Shown here one piece after another: positions 35,901 through 49,439 of a stretch of DNA of 64,000 nucleotides (position 1 is the first letter of the stretch; each line of letters starts with the position of its first letter). Below the pieces are notes generated by a model. The model saw nothing but the letters and a program-made list of their open reading frames with translations, was not told where the DNA came from and made no database searches. Position numbers and translations under genes: made by a program. The DNA comes from Pseudomonas sp. MUP55 (GTDB lineage: Bacteria; Pseudomonadota; Gammaproteobacteria; Pseudomonadales; Pseudomonadaceae), in contig NZ_CP138214.1 in assembly GCF_034043515.1 (NCBI RefSeq), positions 2,604,001 to 2,668,000 on the forward strand, read 5' to 3'.

Positions 35901-38900
35901 TGCCTTGCCCGATAATTCGCGTAACGCGCTGGGCATCCCGTCCACCGCTCAGGGGGAGCTGTTAAAGCAGACGCTGGCCGATTATGCGAGCAGCCACCGC
36001 AGCGAAATGGCCAGCATTTTAGGACAACGGGTGCCCAGGTCGCGACCGTCGTTGCGCTTGGCGGATGGGCGCCTGGGATATGAGTTGTCTGGAGGCAGAC
36101 CAGAAGTAAGAGCAGGGGCAGGAGACGTCGATCGTCTGGTTGCGCGGGTGCGCGATATCTACCCGGATGCGTATGAATTCGAAGCCAGGTCTTTTGTGCA
36201 AAGGCACTTGCGCAACGGTGATCACCCACAACAGATTTTCAACCTGTTGGCCAATCGCCAGCGGGAGCTGGACGGCCTGCGCAGTGCACTTGGCCTCTGG
36301 GCGGGAAGTGACCCGGCTCGTCTACAAGTGGCTGATAACATCATTTATTGCTGGCGCCAGGGCTTGAATCCTCACGCGGCACCGTTCAGAACCCTCAACG
36401 TGATCGATGGGGGAGAGTTGCTCGCACTGAATGCGGACTTTCCCAATGTGCGTAACTTGAGGGTGTCGGGTACAGCGCTGCTTGGCGATCAGGGCGCGAC
36501 GTTAGTCCGCCAGTTCCCGGGTATGCGACGCCTCGAGGTATACGTCAGCGCTTCCACGTTGAGCGCGGTTGCCGAGCGGGTGGCGAGCTTGCCGCAGATC
36601 ACCGAGTTGGTGTTCGTGGACAGGGAGTTCGGTCGTCCCTCCACCGCCAATTTTACTCCTGAAGTGATGCAGTCGATCTCGCGCATGACGCAACTTGAGC
36701 AGCTGACCTTATCAGGCTCGATGGACCGGTTGGATGTCAGCGGGTTTGTAAACCTGCGCAGGCTCACTGTGTCCGGACCGCTGGCGACCTGGCCGCAGGG
36801 TGTGCTGGGGCTTGAACAGCTGGAAACCCTCAATCTGTCGTCCACGCGGATCACCTCGATACCTCCAGAGATGTTCACCGGCCACGAGCGCCTGTGGCGC
36901 GGACTGCAGATGGACTGGGGACGTTTTGAGCCGCAGGCATTCAGGCAGGCCTATGAACACGTGCATGAGAACCCGGCGCATCTTGTGGATGAAGAGGTCA
37001 TGGTGCGCTCGTATGTAGAAGGCTCACTGCGCCAGTTGACGGGCGGCAATGCTGCCACTGCTTTCAACGTTCTTGAGGAGTTCAGACAGCAGCAGGTTCC
37101 CGCCAGTGAACAGATCGAACGTCTTGACACCGTACGGGAAGAACACCGTGAGTTGGCCCGGGAGCTGAGTGAGTGGCCGACGCGCTATCCAGTTAACTCG
37201 CGTAGTCAGATCGAACCGCATTACCGTGTGCGGGCGGCAGATCGCATACTCGCTTCCTGGCGAGAGGGCCTTGGGCAGCGTCTCGCGCCCAATACAAGGC
37301 CGGGGCCATCTGCGCAGGCATCTGCGCCGCAGATGCGTCTGGATCTTTCAGGTGGTGCCTTGGTCGATTTACCGTCTTTACCGACGGCCGATTTTTCCCA
37401 TGTGAGTCACCTGGACCTGGCAAGCGTGCGGGTTCCGCTCACAGAGCTGGAAACCTTCCTGGGGCGCTTCAACCAGGTGGAGCATCTGAACCTTTCAGAT
37501 AATGATCTGACCAGCCTGCCTTCAAGTCTGAACGAGATGACCTCCCTGCGTTCTTTGGACTTCTCCCACAACCTGTTGCACGTCACTCCCACGATCCAGG
37601 CGCGCTTGAATGGGTTGACAAGCTTGACCTCCCTGAATCTGCGATTTAATCCCGTCCGTACGTTGGATATCAGCCATCTGTCGCGGCTGGCCACCCTCGA
37701 TCTGGGACGCACAGCCATTCGCGATTGGCCTGGGGGGGCGGTGGAGTCGCCCGCCCTGGAACGGTTGGACCTGAGCCATAGCGCGGTGACCACGATCCCG
37801 CGGACGGCGTTGACCGGCCATGATCCGTTCCTGGCCAATACCAGCCTGCGCGGCTGCCGTCTGACGGCGGCGACCCTGGCGCAGGTAAGGGCGGTCGGCC
37901 AACGCCTGGGCAGTGAGAGCCCGCTGGGCATTCCCCGTGAATTTCTGGAGCGAGGCAGAACGGGCGGCGACCCTGAGTATTTCCCGGAAGGAACTGAGCA
38001 AAATCCCAACCTTATGTTGCCGCTGCCCTTATCGGCAGAGAGCGCAGCCACGCCGATGACCGCCGCGGCGCGCATGCAGCGTCTTGATCCTAACCTGGAC
38101 AGTGCACAGGCGTTGGCGCGCATCGACGCGCTGAGCAGCGATGGGCTGAGCGCTCTCGAAATAGAGGCTCGCTTAGGGACGTGGGAGGGTCAACAGCTTC
38201 AATGGATCCAGACTTTGAATGCATGGATCGATATTCAGGGCGTGCGACGCGGTAGCCGTTGGATCAGCGCCCTTGACCGGCGGCGGGCGGCGCAACGATT
38301 GCTGTCGAGCTGGCGCTCCAGCCTGCGTGAAACGCCGCCGTTACGGCCGTCGCTGGGGCAGCATCAATTGGATCTGTCCGGGTTGACGCTGGGGGATCTG
38401 CCGGCACTGCCCAGCCCGCTCAACCATATCCGTGAGTTGAACCTGAGCAACGTCATGACCACAGCGCGAGGCTCCAATGAGTTCCTGCGCGCGTTCGGCA
38501 ATATTGACTCCTTGAACCTGGACACTAACGGCTTGACGGTATTGCCCGACGCTGTGAGTGAGTTTCGCTCACTAAGGCAATTGGCCGCTGCGCATAATGG
38601 TTTGAGTGACGCAACGGCATTGCGCGGGCAATTGTTGAATATGCCGATGCTGGAAAACTTGAACCTCAATGACAACAGGCTGGCCGAGCTGGACGTGAGC
38701 GGTATGTCGCAACTGCAAGCCCTGGATCTGGGCGACAACATCTTGGATGAATGGCCGGCGGGCGTGTTTGAGGCGCCACGCTTGCGCTCGTTGAACCTGC
38801 GTAATAATCAGATCGAAACCATCCCGCCTGAAGCCTTCGCCGCTCGCCATCAGGCATTGATGGGCCATACCGACCTGCACGACAACCTGCTGCTGGAGCA

Positions 38901-39906
38901 AGAGTTCGAAGACCTGCGCGTGTATCTGCAGCGCACCGGTAATGGCTTGGGCTTCACCCTCGCGGATATCGACGAAATGATCCAGGGCTACCAGCCGGAT
39001 GACCCCGAATCTCCCGACGAACCGCCACACGCAAATCAGCATCCGGAAATCGAGCCCCCACAAGTGCAGCGAGACCGCTGGTTCACAGACGTGACTGAGG
39101 GTTCGGAGCGCTATCAAGCCTGGGACGAGCTGCGCGCCGAGCCCGACAGCGCCGACTTTTTCTTCACCTTGTCGCAATTGCGCAATACTCGGGATTTCCA
39201 GCGCAACCGGGCGGGTGTCACGGCGCGGGTGTGGCGGGTTCTGGATGCGATGTATGCAGACCGTGCTCTGCGCAGGGATGTGTTTGCCAAGGCCAGTGCC
39301 GCGCAAGCCGGGATGACGTGTGGCGATGGCCGAATCCTGGTGTTCAACGATCTCGAAACGGCCGTTTATGAGTTCAATCTGTTGAGCTCCGTGACGCCTG
39401 CACAGGAAGGTGCTGAATTATTCCGGCTGGCCAGACGCATGAGCCGTCTTGATGCAGTGGAGAGGGTTGCCGAAGAGGCCATTCGCGGGCGACCAGGCGC
39501 CGACCCGGCGGAAATTCGCCTGGCTTACCGTATTGGATTGGCCCAGCGTCTGGATTTGCCGAGTCAACCTCAGGGCATGATCTATACAAACGCCGCGAAC
39601 GTGACTCCGGCGGCCCTGGACACTGCGTATAACCGCATCATCGAAAACGAAGGCCGGGATGCCTTTGTCCAGAGCCTGATTGAACGCACCTACTGGGTGG
39701 ACTACTTGAGGAGAACGTACCCTGCCGAGTTCAGGACCTTGGCCGACTCCATGGCAACACAAGTCGACGCCCTGGACGACCGTTACCCCGACGCCGGCGA
39801 GGAGTATTTACGTGAATACGCAGAGTTGGGCCGCAGACGGGCTGAACGGGAAACAGCCCTGGCCATCGAGCTGACCGCACGCGAACGCACCCGTCTGGGA
39901 CTTTAG
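32902..39906 (+). CDS. Giant LRR protein with C-terminal NEL-type E3 ubiquitin ligase domain
   Basis: The 2334-residue product ends in a domain (about 2050-2334) with the NEL active-site motif: C2140 in MTCGDG (C-x-D), followed by RILVFNDLE. NEL enzymes such as IpaH and SspH transfer ubiquitin in host cells through this cysteine. Three copies of a module precede it. Each has a helical segment ending in a form of RAADRILASWREGL, then an LRR block: helices about 1075-1160, 1364-1470 and 1719-1815; LRRs about 1160-1325, 1477-1634 and 1820-1975. The first 1050 residues resemble the dermonecrotic-toxin-like N-terminus seen in large Pseudomonas proteins, with a hydrophobic stretch at 462-503. No signal peptide or nearby secretion gene is seen. 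The ATG at 32902 has only a weak ribosome site. Confidence 0.88.
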   Translation: MTVTSVPLHHLTPSLHGRFLKKSAPQWLLNAPSERRAALKHSDAQLPQAYLDATPAQRKHLHDYFTASFTAQTALDQTMADLQDIDTFAEPLLRKALKDQHGVVLDVRKTWVSLRKATKIGLIEVGNFEYLEISLLEAAKHNFEASEAEEGAFHHSSGFKVQGATSDTFTPLTVNLKVHQFLTLCRSLDIGARYQTHIKAFLQPTDATKAATLRQQFIANQKATMRAAAELALLQKDIDADELAMVISVIDGEVFPQLRGKPVWFCDLSVMKRRLTGCVVFSPCEKYRYPDQVIVYVPHDQKHSMKRFTFEEMRAYFKERFTAADTPSPEAAGPTTYQKFFSQFVPYSDHPYYFGQFTKDGETSWASKFASIVPTLSEVLDVLTPFPVGITNPAPLPKAPQLVEADPYLNVKVYRQKDQGLWGHNLDLWDYLFDRSCTQSINDAAAHAVPTADVDARVRAQKIAGWLNIGMFAATFFASFVPVLGEITLAFMAGQLLNEVFEGSIEWAEGDRKAAKAHLIDLVENLAQLALFHAAGKGVGKLLAIKPPPFVEDLHPVTLPNGQTRLWKPDLSPYKSAVKLPDDARPNALGQYEINGKTYVRWNGDLYEKTLDPTVNKWRIKHPDDPEAYQPILEHNNAGAWRHIHERPLEWDRLTLLRRLGHRTDAFSDEVLRTIGAVSGVQDEQLYKVHADGLAIPAALDDTLERFSVDRQVSEVIEQIRHGSGAGSHFECVLPLTTELPRWPAGRVLEVFDGPEPWGASHRYGVTPSASDAGVTIKLTRREVQAGKLAEKVLAQMSAEETSRLLGSESGWNGLTQEEVFDERLADHALKRQRALFESFWRSNRPEVEDPGVLGRRYPSLPHQAVDEVMGAATPLERSRLKDTGKVPRRLDDLARISLQQHRLNRAISGLHRENLASLDSDRLALHSLERLPGWPGGLRLELRSDNLQGPLLDHIGAEDAAVRKYLVKDGDSFQALDERGEPLHSRSLYSRNFYQAILHALPDNSRNALGIPSTAQGELLKQTLADYASSHRSEMASILGQRVPRSRPSLRLADGRLGYELSGGRPEVRAGAGDVDRLVARVRDIYPDAYEFEARSFVQRHLRNGDHPQQIFNLLANRQRELDGLRSALGLWAGSDPARLQVADNIIYCWRQGLNPHAAPFRTLNVIDGGELLALNADFPNVRNLRVSGTALLGDQGATLVRQFPGMRRLEVYVSASTLSAVAERVASLPQITELVFVDREFGRPSTANFTPEVMQSISRMTQLEQLTLSGSMDRLDVSGFVNLRRLTVSGPLATWPQGVLGLEQLETLNLSSTRITSIPPEMFTGHERLWRGLQMDWGRFEPQAFRQAYEHVHENPAHLVDEEVMVRSYVEGSLRQLTGGNAATAFNVLEEFRQQQVPASEQIERLDTVREEHRELARELSEWPTRYPVNSRSQIEPHYRVRAADRILASWREGLGQRLAPNTRPGPSAQASAPQMRLDLSGGALVDLPSLPTADFSHVSHLDLASVRVPLTELETFLGRFNQVEHLNLSDNDLTSLPSSLNEMTSLRSLDFSHNLLHVTPTIQARLNGLTSLTSLNLRFNPVRTLDISHLSRLATLDLGRTAIRDWPGGAVESPALERLDLSHSAVTTIPRTALTGHDPFLANTSLRGCRLTAATLAQVRAVGQRLGSESPLGIPREFLERGRTGGDPEYFPEGTEQNPNLMLPLPLSAESAATPMTAAARMQRLDPNLDSAQALARIDALSSDGLSALEIEARLGTWEGQQLQWIQTLNAWIDIQGVRRGSRWISALDRRRAAQRLLSSWRSSLRETPPLRPSLGQHQLDLSGLTLGDLPALPSPLNHIRELNLSNVMTTARGSNEFLRAFGNIDSLNLDTNGLTVLPDAVSEFRSLRQLAAAHNGLSDATALRGQLLNMPMLENLNLNDNRLAELDVSGMSQLQALDLGDNILDEWPAGVFEAPRLRSLNLRNNQIETIPPEAFAARHQALMGHTDLHDNLLLEQEFEDLRVYLQRTGNGLGFTLADIDEMIQGYQPDDPESPDEPPHANQHPEIEPPQVQRDRWFTDVTEGSERYQAWDELRAEPDSADFFFTLSQLRNTRDFQRNRAGVTARVWRVLDAMYADRALRRDVFAKASAAQAGMTCGDGRILVFNDLETAVYEFNLLSSVTPAQEGAELFRLARRMSRLDAVERVAEEAIRGRPGADPAEIRLAYRIGLAQRLDLPSQPQGMIYTNAANVTPAALDTAYNRIIENEGRDAFVQSLIERTYWVDYLRRTYPAEFRTLADSMATQVDALDDRYPDAGEEYLREYAELGRRRAERETALAIELTARERTRLGL

Positions 39907-39916
39907 GCCGCACCTG

Positions 39917-39945
39917 CGCGCAGGGGCTCGACAAGCCCCTGCGCG
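39917..39945. terminator. Perfect hairpin between convergent NEL and metH genes
   Basis: CGCGCAGGGGCT (39917-39928) and AGCCCCTGCGCG (39934-39945) form a perfect 12-bp GC-rich stem with a 5-base loop, 10 bp after the NEL stop and 14 bp after the metH stop on the other strand. T tracts are weak (only AAAA on the plus side, read as UUUU for metH), so it is best viewed as a bidirectional transcription stop. Confidence 0.7.
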
Positions 39946-39959
39946 AGCGCAAAAGGCTA

Positions 39960-43670
<3,711 letters not shown>

Positions 43671-43835
43671 GGGACTACTCTGGTCAGGCATTACGGAGGC
43701 ATGAATCATAACAAACCTGTGCCGATTTTGAGCATGCGCGGTTCTGCATGAATATCGCTCATGTTGCCGGCCGTCATGGCCCGGTAGAATCACCGCCACT
43801 TTCAGCACCGCATACCTTGAATCGGGACCGGATAC

Positions 43836-46142
43836 ATGTCACTTCGTTTGATCGTCAGCGCCGTCCTGGCCTTGATAGCCAGTACAGCGCAGGCGCAAGT
43901 TGTGCCGGCAAACCGTCCCGCTCAGGCGATTTCCTATACACGCGATATTCAGCCGATCTTCACCGAGAAGTGCGTGGCCTGCCACGCCTGCTACGACTCG
44001 GCCTGCCAGCTCAACCTGGGCAGCGCCGAGGGCGCTGCGCGGGGTGCAAGCAAAATGCCGGTGTATGACGGCGAGCGCAGCACGGCCACGCCCACCACCC
44101 GTTTGTTCTACGACGCGTTCGGCAAGCAGGCCTGGCAGCAGAAGGGCTTCTATTCGGTACTGGACGCCCAGGGCAGCCAGGCGGCGCTGATGGCGCGCAT
44201 GCTGGAACTGGGCCATAACGCGCCGTTGCAACCCAATGCCAAGCTGCCCGACGAGATTGTGCTGGGCTTGAACCGCGCCAACCTGTGCGCGGCCCCCGGC
44301 GAGTTCAATGCTTACGCGGGCAGCCATCCCAAGGAGGGCATGCCGCTGGCTGTCACTGGCCTGACCGACCCGCAGTACCAGACGCTGCAACGCTGGCTGG
44401 CTTCCGGCGCGCCGCTTGACGAGCAGAGCCTGGCGCCAAGCGCCAAGGAAGCCCTGCAGGTACAGCAGTGGGAAACCCTGTTCAACCAGGCGGGCGCCCG
44501 CGAAAGTCTGGTGGCGCGCTGGCTGTTCGAACATTTGTTCCTCGCCCACATCTATTTCGAAAACGGTGAGCCGGGGCACTACTTTCAATGGGTTCGCTCG
44601 CGCACGCCAAGCGGACAGCCCATCGACCTGATCGCCACGCGTCGCCCCAACGACGACCCCGGCACCCGGGTGTACTACCGCCTGTGGCCGGTGCAGGGCG
44701 TGATCGTGCACAAAACCCACATCACTTACCCGTTCAGCGCCGCGAAACTGGCGCGCATCAAGGCGCTGTTCTACGCCGGTGACTGGCAAGTGACCGCCTT
44801 GCCGGGCTATGGCCCCGGCAGTCGGGCCAACCCGTTCGCCACCTTTGAAGCCATCCCGGCCAAGGCGCGTTACCAGTTCATGCTCGATAACGCCGAATAC
44901 TTCGTGCGTACCTTCATACGCGGCCCGGTGTGCCGCGGGCAGATTGCGACGGATGTGATTCGCGATAACTTCTGGACCTTGTTCCAGGACCCGGACCACG
45001 ACCTGTACATCACCGATGCACGGTATCGCGGCCAGGCCACGCCGCTGCTGGCGATGCCTGGGCAGAATGACGACGTGGGCAGCGTGCTGAACCTGTGGCT
45101 GGCGTATCGCGACAAGCGCAACCAGTACGAAGCGCTGCGCCGTGACAATTATGCCGACCTGCCGCCACCGAGTTGGGCCACGCTGTGGGCGGGCAACGAC
45201 AACGCCTTGCTGAGCATCTTCCGTCACTTTGACAGCGCCTCGGTGACCAAGGGTTTGATCGGTGAAGTGCCGCAGACCATGTGGCTGTTCGACTATCCGC
45301 TGTTGGAGCGCACCTATTACCAATTGGCGGTGAACTTTGACGTGTTCGGCAACGTGTCCCACCAGGCCCAGACCCGCTTGTACTTCGACTTGATCCGTAA
45401 CGGTGCCGAGCAGAACTTCCTGCGCCTGATGCCCGCCGACACCCGCGAAGACTTTATGGACGACTGGTACCAGAACAGCGGCAAGCTCAAACTGTGGCTG
45501 GATTACGAGGCGATTGACGACAGCAAGCCCAGCGGTCTGCATCTGAGCGAGAAAGACCCCAAGCGCGACTTCGCCAATCAATTGCTGACCCGCTACGGCC
45601 AACTCAATGCCAGCCCCGACCCGATCAACCGCTGCACCGGCGCGTTCTGCTCCCGTGACGGCATCGACCCGGCGCTGCAAGACGCCGAGCAAGCACTGAG
45701 TCGCCTGACCTCGCGCCCGGCGGCGGGCCTCAAGGTGATCGACCAGTTGCCCGAAGCCACCATGCTGCGGATCGAGACCCCCGGCGGCAAGCGCATGGTC
45801 TACAGCCTGTTGCGCAACCGCGCCCACAGCAACGTGGCGTTCCTGCTGGGTGAGGCGTATCGCTATCAGCCGGGGCTGGACACGCTGACGATCTATCCGG
45901 GGGTGCTCAGCAGCTACCCGAATTTCATGTTCAATGTGCCCGCGCAGCAGGTGCCGGCGTTTGTGGCGGCGATGGAAGGCGCCAAGGACGCCGAGGGTTT
46001 TGAGAAAATCGTTGATCGTTGGGGTGTGCGCCGCAGTCATCCGCAGTTCTGGCAGTATTTTCATGACCTTTCGCAGTACATCCGCGAAACGACGCCGGTA
46101 GAAGAGGGCGTGCTGGATATGAATCGCTATGAAAACCTCTGA
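43836..46142 (+). CDS. cti: Fatty acid cis/trans isomerase
   Basis: The 768-residue product has a signal peptide ([20 protein letters not shown]) and a cytochrome c-type heme motif CVACH near residue 47 ([20 protein letters not shown]). The remainder matches Cti, the periplasmic heme enzyme that converts cis to trans unsaturated fatty acids in membrane phospholipids under solvent or heat stress. The length is that of the P. putida enzyme. It is divergent from metH with a 165-bp gap between start codons. Confidence 0.95.
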   Translation: MSLRLIVSAVLALIASTAQAQVVPANRPAQAISYTRDIQPIFTEKCVACHACYDSACQLNLGSAEGAARGASKMPVYDGERSTATPTTRLFYDAFGKQAWQQKGFYSVLDAQGSQAALMARMLELGHNAPLQPNAKLPDEIVLGLNRANLCAAPGEFNAYAGSHPKEGMPLAVTGLTDPQYQTLQRWLASGAPLDEQSLAPSAKEALQVQQWETLFNQAGARESLVARWLFEHLFLAHIYFENGEPGHYFQWVRSRTPSGQPIDLIATRRPNDDPGTRVYYRLWPVQGVIVHKTHITYPFSAAKLARIKALFYAGDWQVTALPGYGPGSRANPFATFEAIPAKARYQFMLDNAEYFVRTFIRGPVCRGQIATDVIRDNFWTLFQDPDHDLYITDARYRGQATPLLAMPGQNDDVGSVLNLWLAYRDKRNQYEALRRDNYADLPPPSWATLWAGNDNALLSIFRHFDSASVTKGLIGEVPQTMWLFDYPLLERTYYQLAVNFDVFGNVSHQAQTRLYFDLIRNGAEQNFLRLMPADTREDFMDDWYQNSGKLKLWLDYEAIDDSKPSGLHLSEKDPKRDFANQLLTRYGQLNASPDPINRCTGAFCSRDGIDPALQDAEQALSRLTSRPAAGLKVIDQLPEATMLRIETPGGKRMVYSLLRNRAHSNVAFLLGEAYRYQPGLDTLTIYPGVLSSYPNFMFNVPAQQVPAFVAAMEGAKDAEGFEKIVDRWGVRRSHPQFWQYFHDLSQYIRETTPVEEGVLDMNRYENL

Positions 46143-46227
46143 CGGCGTCAGTTGGGCTTTTCCGACAAAAACACTAGGACTTTGTACCTGTGTAATAATT
46201 TGGCGTAAACTGCCGGCAAGCCTGTGA

Positions 46228-46821
<594 letters not shown>

Positions 46822-46841
46822 GTAAGGCGTTCACTGCGAAC

Positions 46842-46872
46842 AAAAAACGGCGCACCGTGAGCGCCGTTTTTT
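46842..46872. terminator. Bidirectional rho-independent terminator
   Basis: AAAAAACGGCGC (46842-46853) and GCGCCGTTTTTT (46861-46872) form a perfect 12-bp stem with a 7-base loop and have U tracts on both strands. It ends nfuA and, on the other strand, the cobM transcript. Confidence 0.92.
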
Positions 46873-46932
46873 ATTGCTTTAAATTCAACGAATTACGCCA
46901 TTTTCCTGATAAAGAATCTAGCGTGCTGATGT

Positions 46933-47682
46933 TTATTCGGGACGATAAAGGTGAGCGTGACCGGCACGGTAAAGCGATGACTCGCTGAAACTGTCGTTGG
47001 TCAACACGCGACCCACCAGGATCAATGCGGTGCGCCTGAAGCCCTTTGCCTCAACCTTGCCGACGATGTCACCCATCGTGCCAATGGCCCAATCCTGATC
47101 CGGCCAGGTCGCCCTGTGCACCACGGCAATCGGGCAGTCGGTACCATAATGCGGCAGCAGCCGGGCGACGATTGTGTCCAGATGATTGACCCCCAGGTGA
47201 ATCGCCATGGTGGTGCCGTGCCGCGCCAGGCTGTCGAAGTCCTCACCGGCGGGCATGCTTGTCTTGTCGGCGTAACGGGTCAATATCACGCTCTGGGCGA
47301 TATCCGGCAGGGTCAATTCGGTTTCCAGCAGCGCAGCGCAAGCCGCTACCGCGGTGACCCCCGGAATGATCTGGAAAGGGATATTCAATTCACGCAAATG
47401 ACGGATCTGCTCGCCAATTGCCCCGTACAGGCTGGGGTCGCCGGAGTGAACCCGCGCAACGTCCTGGCCTGCGGCATGGGCCGTCTTGATCAGCTCGATG
47501 ATCTGTTCCAGGTGCAATTGTGCGCTGTTGACCACCTGCTGCGCCTGATGACCTTCCAGCACAGCGGCGGGTACCAGCGAGCCGGCGTAGATGATCACCG
47601 GGCAGCTGCGGATCAGCCGTTGGCCTTTGACGGTGATCAGTTCCGGGTCGCCGGGGCCGGCGCCGATGAAATAAACGGTCAT
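46933..47682 (-). CDS. cobM: Precorrin-4 C11-methyltransferase
   Basis: The 249-residue product is a tetrapyrrole methylase (VYFIGAGPGDPELITVKGQR, then CPVIIYAGSLVP and RVHSGDPSLYGAIGEQ), with the C11-specific subfamily features PFQIIPGVTAVAACAALL and LTLPDIAQSVILTRY. It transfers a methyl from SAM in the aerobic cobalamin pathway. The start MTVYFIGAG at 47682 is supported by AGGAAG upstream; the in-frame ATG at 47724 overlaps cobE. It is the last gene of the riboswitch-controlled cbtB-cbtA-cobE-cobM unit. Confidence 0.95.
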   Translation of the reverse strand: MTVYFIGAGPGDPELITVKGQRLIRSCPVIIYAGSLVPAAVLEGHQAQQVVNSAQLHLEQIIELIKTAHAAGQDVARVHSGDPSLYGAIGEQIRHLRELNIPFQIIPGVTAVAACAALLETELTLPDIAQSVILTRYADKTSMPAGEDFDSLARHGTTMAIHLGVNHLDTIVARLLPHYGTDCPIAVVHRATWPDQDWAIGTMGDIVGKVEAKGFRRTALILVGRVLTNDSFSESSLYRAGHAHLYRPE

Positions 47683-47720
47683 GCAATCTTCCTGTTGAAT
47701 CGCGTGAGCATGAACAGTGC

Positions 47721-48143
47721 TCAAGATCGGATGCGGTGATTATCCGCGTTGCAGCCCACGCAAGCCAATGCAACGGTGGCCTGTGCGCTCTTGCGGCGAG
47801 TGACCAGCAGCGGGGCAGTGGGGTTGCCGAGCTGTTCGGCCGCCGCCAGTGCGGCGCTCTCGGCAACCCCGTAACACTGCGTATGGGCAAAGGCGACGGC
47901 CGATTTATGGCTCAGGCGGTGTTCATAAGCGCTCAGGCGCGCGGCACTGAACCACAGCAGCGGCACGTTTAGTACCTGAGCCAGTGCCAAAAGCCCTGGC
48001 TCATGCTTTTTTTGCTCAATGGTTGCCAATGCGCCGATGTGCTGGCGGTCAGCACCTGCTTCGCCCAGGGCGTTGTCAACCAGCTCCAGCAGGGCGCGAG
48101 CATCACAGCCGCGCCGACAGCCCAGGCCGACAACCAGGCTCAT
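47721..48143 (-). CDS. cobE: Cobalamin biosynthesis protein CobE (CbiG C-terminal-like)
   Basis: The 140-residue product (MSLVVGLGCRRGCDARALLE..., then ALATIEQKKHEPGLLALAQ and VAESAALAAA) matches the CobE/CbiG C-terminal domain that assists ring contraction steps in corrin synthesis. The start at 48143 overlaps the cbtA stop by four bases (ATGA), so a 125-residue in-frame extension inside cbtA is rejected. Confidence 0.9.
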   Translation of the reverse strand: MSLVVGLGCRRGCDARALLELVDNALGEAGADRQHIGALATIEQKKHEPGLLALAQVLNVPLLWFSAARLSAYEHRLSHKSAVAFAHTQCYGVAESAALAAAEQLGNPTAPLLVTRRKSAQATVALACVGCNADNHRIRS

Positions 48144-48844
48144 GCCGGGTATTGGTCGTCGCGCTGACGGCGGAACAGCCAGGCACTGAACAAGCCCAGC
48201 GCCAACCAGAATGCAACATTGGTCAGCTGTGAAGCGATCTTGAACTGGACTTCGAGGGCTTGCGGGGCCAGCATCGAATGCACTTCGGGTTGTGGTGCGC
48301 CGATCACATGGGGCACCACTAGAATCGCCACGCCCAGCACTTTGAGCAGCCAGCTGCGCCCGAACACCAGCAACGCAATCCCGGCGGCGGTCGAGGCGGC
48401 AGCGCCAACCCACCAGATCTGACGCTGGGCCAGGTCGGCAGCGGCGGTGCCTGGCAGTTCCGGGGGCAGGCCCAAGGTAGGAGCGAGCACAAAGGTGGCG
48501 TAACCGGCCAGTCCCCACAGCAATCCCTGGGCGGTGCGGGTCGGCGGGCGCAGCGTATAGAGCCCGGCCAGCATCAGGGCAAAACCGACCGCCACCACCA
48601 GGTTGCCACCGGTGGTCGACAGCACGCGCTGCCAGCCGTTCTCGGGCTCCCAGGCCGCGGCATCATGGGTATGCGCGGCGGTATCGGCCGTGTGTTCATG
48701 CACCGCCTGTGTGGTCGCCGGAGTCTGTTCGAATGCCTCTGCCTGCAAAATCAGCGGCGCCACCCAAAAGCTTTGCAGCAGGGTCAGCAGCAGCGCGGCC
48801 AGCAAGCCGGTGAAACCTGCGGTTTGCGCAATATGCTTGATCAT
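48140..48844 (-). CDS. cbtA: Cobalt transporter subunit CbtA
   Basis: The 234-residue membrane protein has about five to six hydrophobic segments and a His-rich periplasmic loop (HEHTADTAAHTHDAAAWEPE), with NGWQRVLSTTGGNLVVAVG and PPELPGTAAADLAQRQIWW typical of CbtA. With CbtB it is a predicted cobalamin-riboswitch-regulated cobalt importer. It starts 11 bp after the cbtB stop and its end overlaps the cobE start. Confidence 0.92.
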   Translation of the reverse strand: MIKHIAQTAGFTGLLAALLLTLLQSFWVAPLILQAEAFEQTPATTQAVHEHTADTAAHTHDAAAWEPENGWQRVLSTTGGNLVVAVGFALMLAGLYTLRPPTRTAQGLLWGLAGYATFVLAPTLGLPPELPGTAAADLAQRQIWWVGAAASTAAGIALLVFGRSWLLKVLGVAILVVPHVIGAPQPEVHSMLAPQALEVQFKIASQLTNVAFWLALGLFSAWLFRRQRDDQYPA

Positions 48845-48855
48845 CTCGGCAGCCC

Positions 48856-49044
48856 TCAGTGGCACGGGAACGCGGCGCTGTGGCGGGTATCATGGGCGGC
48901 GTTGTGCACCGCCTCGATATGCGAGAAGCCGGCAAAGTACACCAGGCACGCACCGAGGATCGATGCCCCGATTGCGGCGCTCAGGCGTTGGCTCAGCGTG
49001 GAGGCGTTGCTGGAAGTGGGCGAAGTGCTGCTGATGATCGACAT
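48856..49044 (-). CDS. cbtB: Cobalt transporter subunit CbtB
   Basis: The 62-residue product has one transmembrane helix (IGASILGACLVYFAGF) followed by the conserved His-rich C-terminus HNAAHDTRHSAAFPCH, the hallmark of CbtB. It works with CbtA in cobalt uptake. A ribosome site (GAAAGGGACGCGCC) precedes the ATG. It is the first gene after the minus-strand cobalamin riboswitch, 110 bp downstream of it. Confidence 0.93.
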   Translation of the reverse strand: MSIISSTSPTSSNASTLSQRLSAAIGASILGACLVYFAGFSHIEAVHNAAHDTRHSAAFPCH

Positions 49045-49153
49045 GGCGCGTCCCTTTCAGGTACTTGCGGGAAACGAGCGCATGAAAACCCCGCGAGCCG
49101 GGCACGCAGGGTTATGAACAGCGCCCGCCCACCGCGGGTTTGTTATCTGAAAT

Positions 49154-49329
49154 TTTCGGGCCGGTCTCCGGGCTTGCGAGGGGCACTGGGCCTTTCAAGC
49201 ATCTCCTTCCCATGCACAGGCACAGTGGATTTGACGCTTCGCTCGCTTACCGTTGCGGGGGCAGCACCGGACTCGTCACAACGCGTGACTCACCGGTTTC
49301 CCGTTTCACCCTGTGAAGGGCACCCGAAA
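49154..49329 (-). ncRNA. Cobalamin (AdoCbl) riboswitch upstream of cbtB
   Basis: On the minus strand the element runs from TTTCGGGTGCC to GGCCCGAAA, which pair as P1 (49329-49323 with 49160-49154). It contains the conserved core GGTGCTGCCCCCGCAACGGT and the B12 box CAAGCCCGGAGACCGGCC (49159-49176 on the plus strand). Binding of adenosylcobalamin normally hides the ribosome site or ends transcription of the downstream cobalt uptake and corrin genes. Confidence 0.93.
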
Positions 49330-49439
49330 CAAGGTGTGTAGAAGACCATGAGCAGCTCAGACGAGTCAAATCAGGTGAGTGACCTGGCTTCATCACGATA
49401 AACACAACGGGGCATACGTAACCCGTGTTGGTAGCCCTG

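Noticed and set aside
43671..43835. Cobalamin riboswitch between metH and cti
   Set aside because: No B12 box or conserved core is visible; the region is too short and lacks the required elements.
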